In this document: positions 59,301 to 64,000 of the stretch, one piece after another
How positions within the stretch are numbered: position 1 is the stretch's first letter
How the letters are laid out: every line of letters starts with the position of its first letter
From: Neurospora tetrasperma FGSC 2508
Taxonomy: Eukaryota; Ascomycota; Sordariomycetes; Sordariales; Sordariaceae
DNA: 64,000 nucleotides
Direction: 5' to 3'
NCBI RefSeq assembly: GCF_000213175.1
Contig: NW_009799179.1
Location: 2,152,632 to 2,216,631 of the forward strand
Notes under the pieces: model-generated
Databases searched by the model: none
Seen by the model: the letters and a program-made list of their open reading frames with translations, nothing else
Told to the model about the DNA's origin: nothing
Program-made: the position numbers and the translations under genes

Positions 59301-62300
59301 TGCGGGCAGGACCGCACCGTACCTACCTCTGTTTACGAGGGAAGGCATACATACACTACACCGCGCCTCCCATATTACGCCCTGTGAGTGTGGAAGAGGT
59401 CGGAAGGCTCAGCGTTTTGTTAGGCAGAAACTGGACGGGGCCCAATGGCCAATCCAGTGCAAAAGTGCCTGCCTTCAGTTCTCTTGCTATATTGAGAGTC
59501 TGTGTTGCATCATATTGAATAATTCTGACTGGTAACCCCTTATGTCTGTTAACCTCCGATACGCCCAAATACATTACACCTCACTGCAGCTTCGTGTGTC
59601 GGGTGTACAGACACGAATCCGTTAGTTACAACATCAATTGCGACAAATACGACATCCATATCCCATCCGATATCAGCCTCGAAGAGAACGGCACTTTGAT
59701 CAAATCAGGTGCCTTCTCTGACTACTTTAGAACACTACGCAGTACATATTCTGTGATCAATGTCCCGCTTTTTTCCCGTTCACAACTGCATCATTGTGAT
59801 GTTTCACTATGGAGACTATACGACAGACAAAATGCTGGAGCCCTCTTACAAAAGATCAGACGAAGGGACCAAAACACAAGCAAGTTGCATCGTTCAACCA
59901 TGGCGGGATTGACAGCTCGGTGTAGTGTACATACTGCGTGCGACAGGGCTCTGTACCATAATCACACAGACAGTCGTTTGCAAAGCGATCAACATTCCCC
60001 ACCCCGTGGGACAAAACCTCTGCGACTGGTGTCCCGACAGCTTGGAACATACCGAACAAAAGCGCCCTTCCTGTCATCTCCTCTCATAGCTTCCTCGCAA
60101 GGCCCCAAGAGTTCCGTGCTAGATATGCAAAGAACCTACGTCAAGTGGTTGGCGGCAGCCACAGGAGAGCCTATCAAAGCGGTCATGACAAGCCATATTG
60201 TTTGACGGGCGCTTGCGCAGTAGTGTACACAGAAAGCCGTCCACAGAGCCTGCAGAGAAACAGCTACACCGAGAACTGTCAATATAAAATCTCAAAAACC
60301 GCTGCCGAAGATCACGGGTCTAGTGGACCTCTCAAAAAGAGCGCACTGTGTCGTATATTTGGAGGACGTTAGGCGCGGCTGAGAGGCCAAGCCCTCCATG
60401 TCAGCATCTCACTGCTCTTGCAAGTACACTCGCTGCTATCCTCGCTGCGACGACCAGCAACCTCCGTCCGAACCCCTCAGTCCATCATTCAATAGTCTGT
60501 TCTTCGAATTGCCAATGGACGGAATACATACATTCACAATCGGCAGAGCATTCAGTCCTCACAGGAGCGAAAAGGGCTACACATATCCTTCCATTGCTCA
60601 TGTTCGGTCTGCCGTGCTAGGGGTACCTGGTCGTCTCCAAGACAGTGCCCGGAATTTCAATCCCCCTGGCCTTGCAGATACTACCGACGTGTATCTTCCA
60701 ACTACACTACACGTACAAGGCGGTGTCGGAGAAAATCCTGTTCAATCAACCGGCTCTACTTGCATCTTCATAATTCGCAGCCTTGGAGATATCACCAGCT
60801 TAGCAAATCTCTTTTTGAAGCTGTCAGAAGCTATCAAGAACCTCATCTCAAACCTTTCCGTGGGCCGACAACGAAGTCACAGAATACACCCGAGGCATAA
60901 CGGAGCCAGCCTTAGGTCCGCCGGTGGTTCGCCTCCGCTTTGCTGCCCAAAACGCGACCCAAGGGGTAGACAAGGGTGGCACTGATTTCCCGTGGCTCGA
61001 TCTTTGAAAGCGGCAAACACATGCCATGATCCCTGCGCATAGCAATGCCCAGATTACCAAAGCGTTTGTATCAGACGACATGCCAGTTGGAGGGGCATTG
61101 ACACTAGAACTGGGTTTTTTTTTTTTTTTTTTTTTTTCTTTTCTTTTTTCTAAACCAAATATCCTGAACCAGCTTCGTCAATGTGGCTACACCACCCTGA
61201 CCGCCAACTGCAACACAGTAATCCATTACCGACCCTTACCCATGCCTGCCATGCTGTTCAAGGTGTTAAAATCGGTAGTGTACAACGGACGGAAACGGAA
61301 GCAGCAACAGACAAAGGAAGAACATGCGCCCGATTCTAGAAGCACAAGGCGGCTTGTCTGCAGACAAGGTGAATGGTAACACCAGTTCAAATCTTTCACC
61401 GACACCTTCTGGATCCTCATTTGTTTTTGTATGAAAAACTACACCCCAACGGGTCGTGTGTCGGGCGATGGGCCAGAATCTCTAAATTTTCGGAGATCGC
61501 CAGTTCCAGGTTGCCCGGTTGCATTCTGGGACACATTTCCTCTCCAGGAACATACCCGACATCTAGGTAACGAAACCTGCAGAGGTTGGTTGTTAGGGGA
61601 TTCACCATGACAGAGACTCCAACTTGTTCCAACGTCCCGGATCGTAACCCATCAGTCTGTCACTGCTCGTGTTGACCCAGCGAACTTAGCCAATATCTTC
61701 ATCGGACCCGGACACACCTCCCGCTAGTGATCCACCATCAAACTTTCAACAGACACTTCACGGAAGATCTACCGCCCCGTAGGTTGGGTTGTTGGTAAGT
61801 GTATGTATGCATCTGTTCGGTTCCCAATCACCAACGGACAAAACGCCGTTGTGTCTCGACACCGCCGATCATTCCCCATTCCAAGCTTCCTTGCTTTCAC
61901 AGAACAAATAGCGAAGAGATTCTTCACCCATCAGCTGACGGCTTTTGATACACAATTGTCGTGGCACGCGACAAATGTGCGATTGGTCAAGAAAGCGACC
62001 CAAGATCGCCCAAACAGCAGAGCAGAATGGAAGTGAGTTACGTAGTGTCCTAGAATTAGCCAACTAAAAAGACCAATTGTGTTAAAGCTACATAGCTGTT
62101 GCAAGTGGGCTCGTGGGAAAAGCGGTACTGTTAAACAAAACGCCATGGTTTGAGTGCGGGTAAATACTCCGGTTCCCGTACAAGACTGATATACCATGTT
62201 CTTCAGTCGTTCAAGATCTATTGTGTCTCTAGGTTGTTGCCGAGACTTGGCTACCCCCGCAGACAACAACGAAAGAGCAGAATCACCAACGGAAGAGAAA

Positions 62301-64000
62301 ATCTGGACGTCACAAAGCAGCCCCTCAGGCCAATAGTTGCCTGGGGGCCTAGGTATCTTCGAATCTGCTTCAATCGGGGAATTCTGATTACATACCGGTT
62401 CCTGTCAATTTCAAACCCAGCGGCAGCCCGAGCTTTCCGACCAGAAGAATAGGCGACAAACCAGTCGAAGAAAGTCGCGCATTCGTCTTCATCACTGTGT
62501 CCTAAAAGCTTGGTGAAAGCATCATCTCAGAATGTGGGCGCTCATGGAATGTGTTTCTGATGTAGTATGTTACGTACACCTTGCTCTCAAGGTCCTTTTC
62601 GGACGAGTGTCTTGCTTGCAGTGGTTGGTGGTAGAGGTATGTACTGAAGTAGATATTTTGACACCTGCCTGCAATTAAATGGGCATACGCCAAGACGGCA
62701 GGTGTACCGAACGTTGGGTACCTGGATATCGACATGGAAGGTGTGTGCGGGAGGGAGCCAGGGATGACGGGTTCTTCTTTTTGAACGGACGGGAAGTACC
62801 CTGGACTTGATACCTATCTCTAGGTATACATAGAACAAAGTGTCTTATTGCTGTGCTCGTTATCAGATACTAGGTAAGCAATTCGCGTTGTATAGTCTCT
62901 CTCTCATAAGGTGGTGGAGTAACTACTACCTACCTTGTACAGACTGAGAGCATCAAGACTGTTGATAGCTTTATGTCTGGAATGCTGTGGTCCCAAGATT
63001 TGGCCTTAACAATAGCCCATGAACGAATACTGTCGAGGTGAGGACAAGTCAAGAAGTGCGGAGATAGTAGTGACTACTACCTACCTGTCCGCTTTGATGA
63101 GAGCTCTATCAAATTCTCCCCAAGGGTGACCTCATCACCCGACACATACATCCACTTACCTACCTCTACCCATGTTCCGAGAACTGCGTAGGTAGTGCTC
63201 GTAAGTACCTAGGAAGTACGACTAAGCTACTTCAATCGAATTCTGCTGCTACTGTAAGCATGCAATTTACCTATGTTCCGGACATTATGTGTAAGTAACA
63301 TTCCGTTGGTTGATATGGTTACCAAAGTCGAAGTCAGTGTTCGAAGTAGAGAGCTTAGAGGTCTGCTAATCTAGCTGCACCTCTCTGGAGAATATTGAAA
63401 GTCATGTGGGACCGATCCCTCAATGCCGTGTTCGTCAGCACATAGCAGTGTCCGGTATAGTTGAAAAGACTCCTCCAAAACACATGTACATATTCCGTTC
63501 TTTTCTCGTACATTTATCACACACACTCACCTTGCATAGTCAGGCTGGTGTCGTAAGACGAATTACCCTGCTGGGGTAGATTGTCTTCATTATTAGATTC
63601 TGTAAAACTTCCATAAGGTAGTCGCATTCCTAAGTGGTGTACCTACTCATTCGAGTTCTTCTACCGACGATAGGTAATCACGATCCACCTTCTGTATAGT
63701 GTCATGGTGAATGCCATCCTCCCCCGTAAGAAAGTCACAATTACCATTCATGGGAATGGGTCTAGATACACCCAACATGTAGATCTCCAAATGTGATTTG
63801 TTTACCTCTATCTAGAGCAAAGAATGCGCGAGTGGTTGTGGACTACCTACCTAGCCAACTGACATTAAGTGATTCCTTACATCCGGTACATCACCAGTGA
63901 GATAGCAACACATCGACATGACTAACTTGCTAGGTGAGCTGAGGTAGTGACGGTGGAAGCTCTGAGAGGGGTTGTTCTCAAATGTACAGTTTTTTCTTAG
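59301..64000. other. Gene-poor region with dispersed TACCTACC motifs
   Basis: In 4.7 kb I find no gene I would defend. Plus-strand frames at 59594 (203 codons) and 60398 (195 codons) and a minus-strand frame at 60848 (77 codons, with a hydrophobic N-terminus) overlap each other and lack clear coding bias. A T22-type run lies at about 61116-61137. The last 1.2 kb has repeated TACCTACC or GGTAGGTA motifs (near 62927, 63080, 63157, 63190 and 63845) and is AT-richer. Confidence 0.5.
61116..61137 (+). repeat. Homopolymer T tract
   Basis: A run of about 22 T residues followed by a C/T-rich stretch, in the gene-poor right end of the window. Confidence 0.8.

Noticed and set aside
59594-60985. Two plus-strand frames of 203 and 195 codons and an antisense 77-codon frame
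   Set aside because: They overlap on opposite strands, have no recognised motif and little C/G-ending codon preference. I treat them as chance frames, possibly with an old relic among them.

Overview
This window reads as nuclear chromosomal DNA of a filamentous ascomycete, most likely Neurospora or a very close Sordariales relative. The genes have few, short introns (56-158 bp) with GTRNGT-type donors and CTRAC-like branch points. Third codon positions in real exons are C/G-rich. Intergenic spaces are long (1-6 kb) and scattered with TACCTACC motifs. The casein kinase I and second PKA catalytic subunit match what I know of the Neurospora proteins CK-1a and PKAC-2. No bacterial operon, CRISPR array or autonomous transposon was seen.

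Layout. 178-8310 (-): a very large BEACH/PH/WD40 trafficking protein. 8311-12760: a long gene-poor stretch with possible coding remnants on the minus strand. 12761-14424 (+): cerevisin-type vacuolar subtilisin. 15426-18611 (+): a long disordered fungal protein of unknown role. 20868-24350 (+): EFR3, the plasma-membrane anchor for PI4-kinase. 25378-26658 (-): mitochondrial F1-ATPase chaperone ATP12. 28126-28674 (-): a small Ser/Pro-rich hypothetical protein. 30474-32352 (+): a 4CL/acyl-CoA ligase with a peroxisomal C-terminus. 33031-34910 (+): glutamate decarboxylase.

35676-37763 (+): a sterol-glucosyltransferase-like gene that has lost its catalytic domain and carries an in-frame TAG. About 38532-38958: a 411-bp element with 43-bp terminal inverted repeats and an 8-bp direct duplication, a hAT-like MITE. 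39813-41668 (+): 2-methylcitrate dehydratase. 42266-45886 (-): a GRAM/TBC/EF-hand Rab-GAP. 47441-48885 (-): PKA catalytic subunit 2. 52221-53943 (-): a tail-anchored inositol-polyphosphate 5-phosphatase. 54756-54971 (-): a candidate small secreted protein. 55150-56132 (-): a frameshifted decayed gene. 56220-57593 (-): casein kinase I (CK-1a). 57594-64000: promoter/5'UTR of the kinase followed by about 5 kb without a convincing gene.

Most genes are unrelated housekeeping or signalling functions. One theme is membrane identity and trafficking: BEACH, EFR3, TBC Rab-GAP, 5-phosphatase and the sterol-GT relic. Another is signalling: two kinases that in Neurospora both act on the circadian protein FRQ lie within about 9 kb of each other. 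The most distinctive findings are the MITE, the sterol-GT relic, the stop-codon/splice-donor overlap in the CK-1a gene, the tRNA-Leu-like fragment next to a homopolymer tract, and the frameshifted gene at 55-56 kb. All exon borders are hand-called from splice consensus and reading frame.
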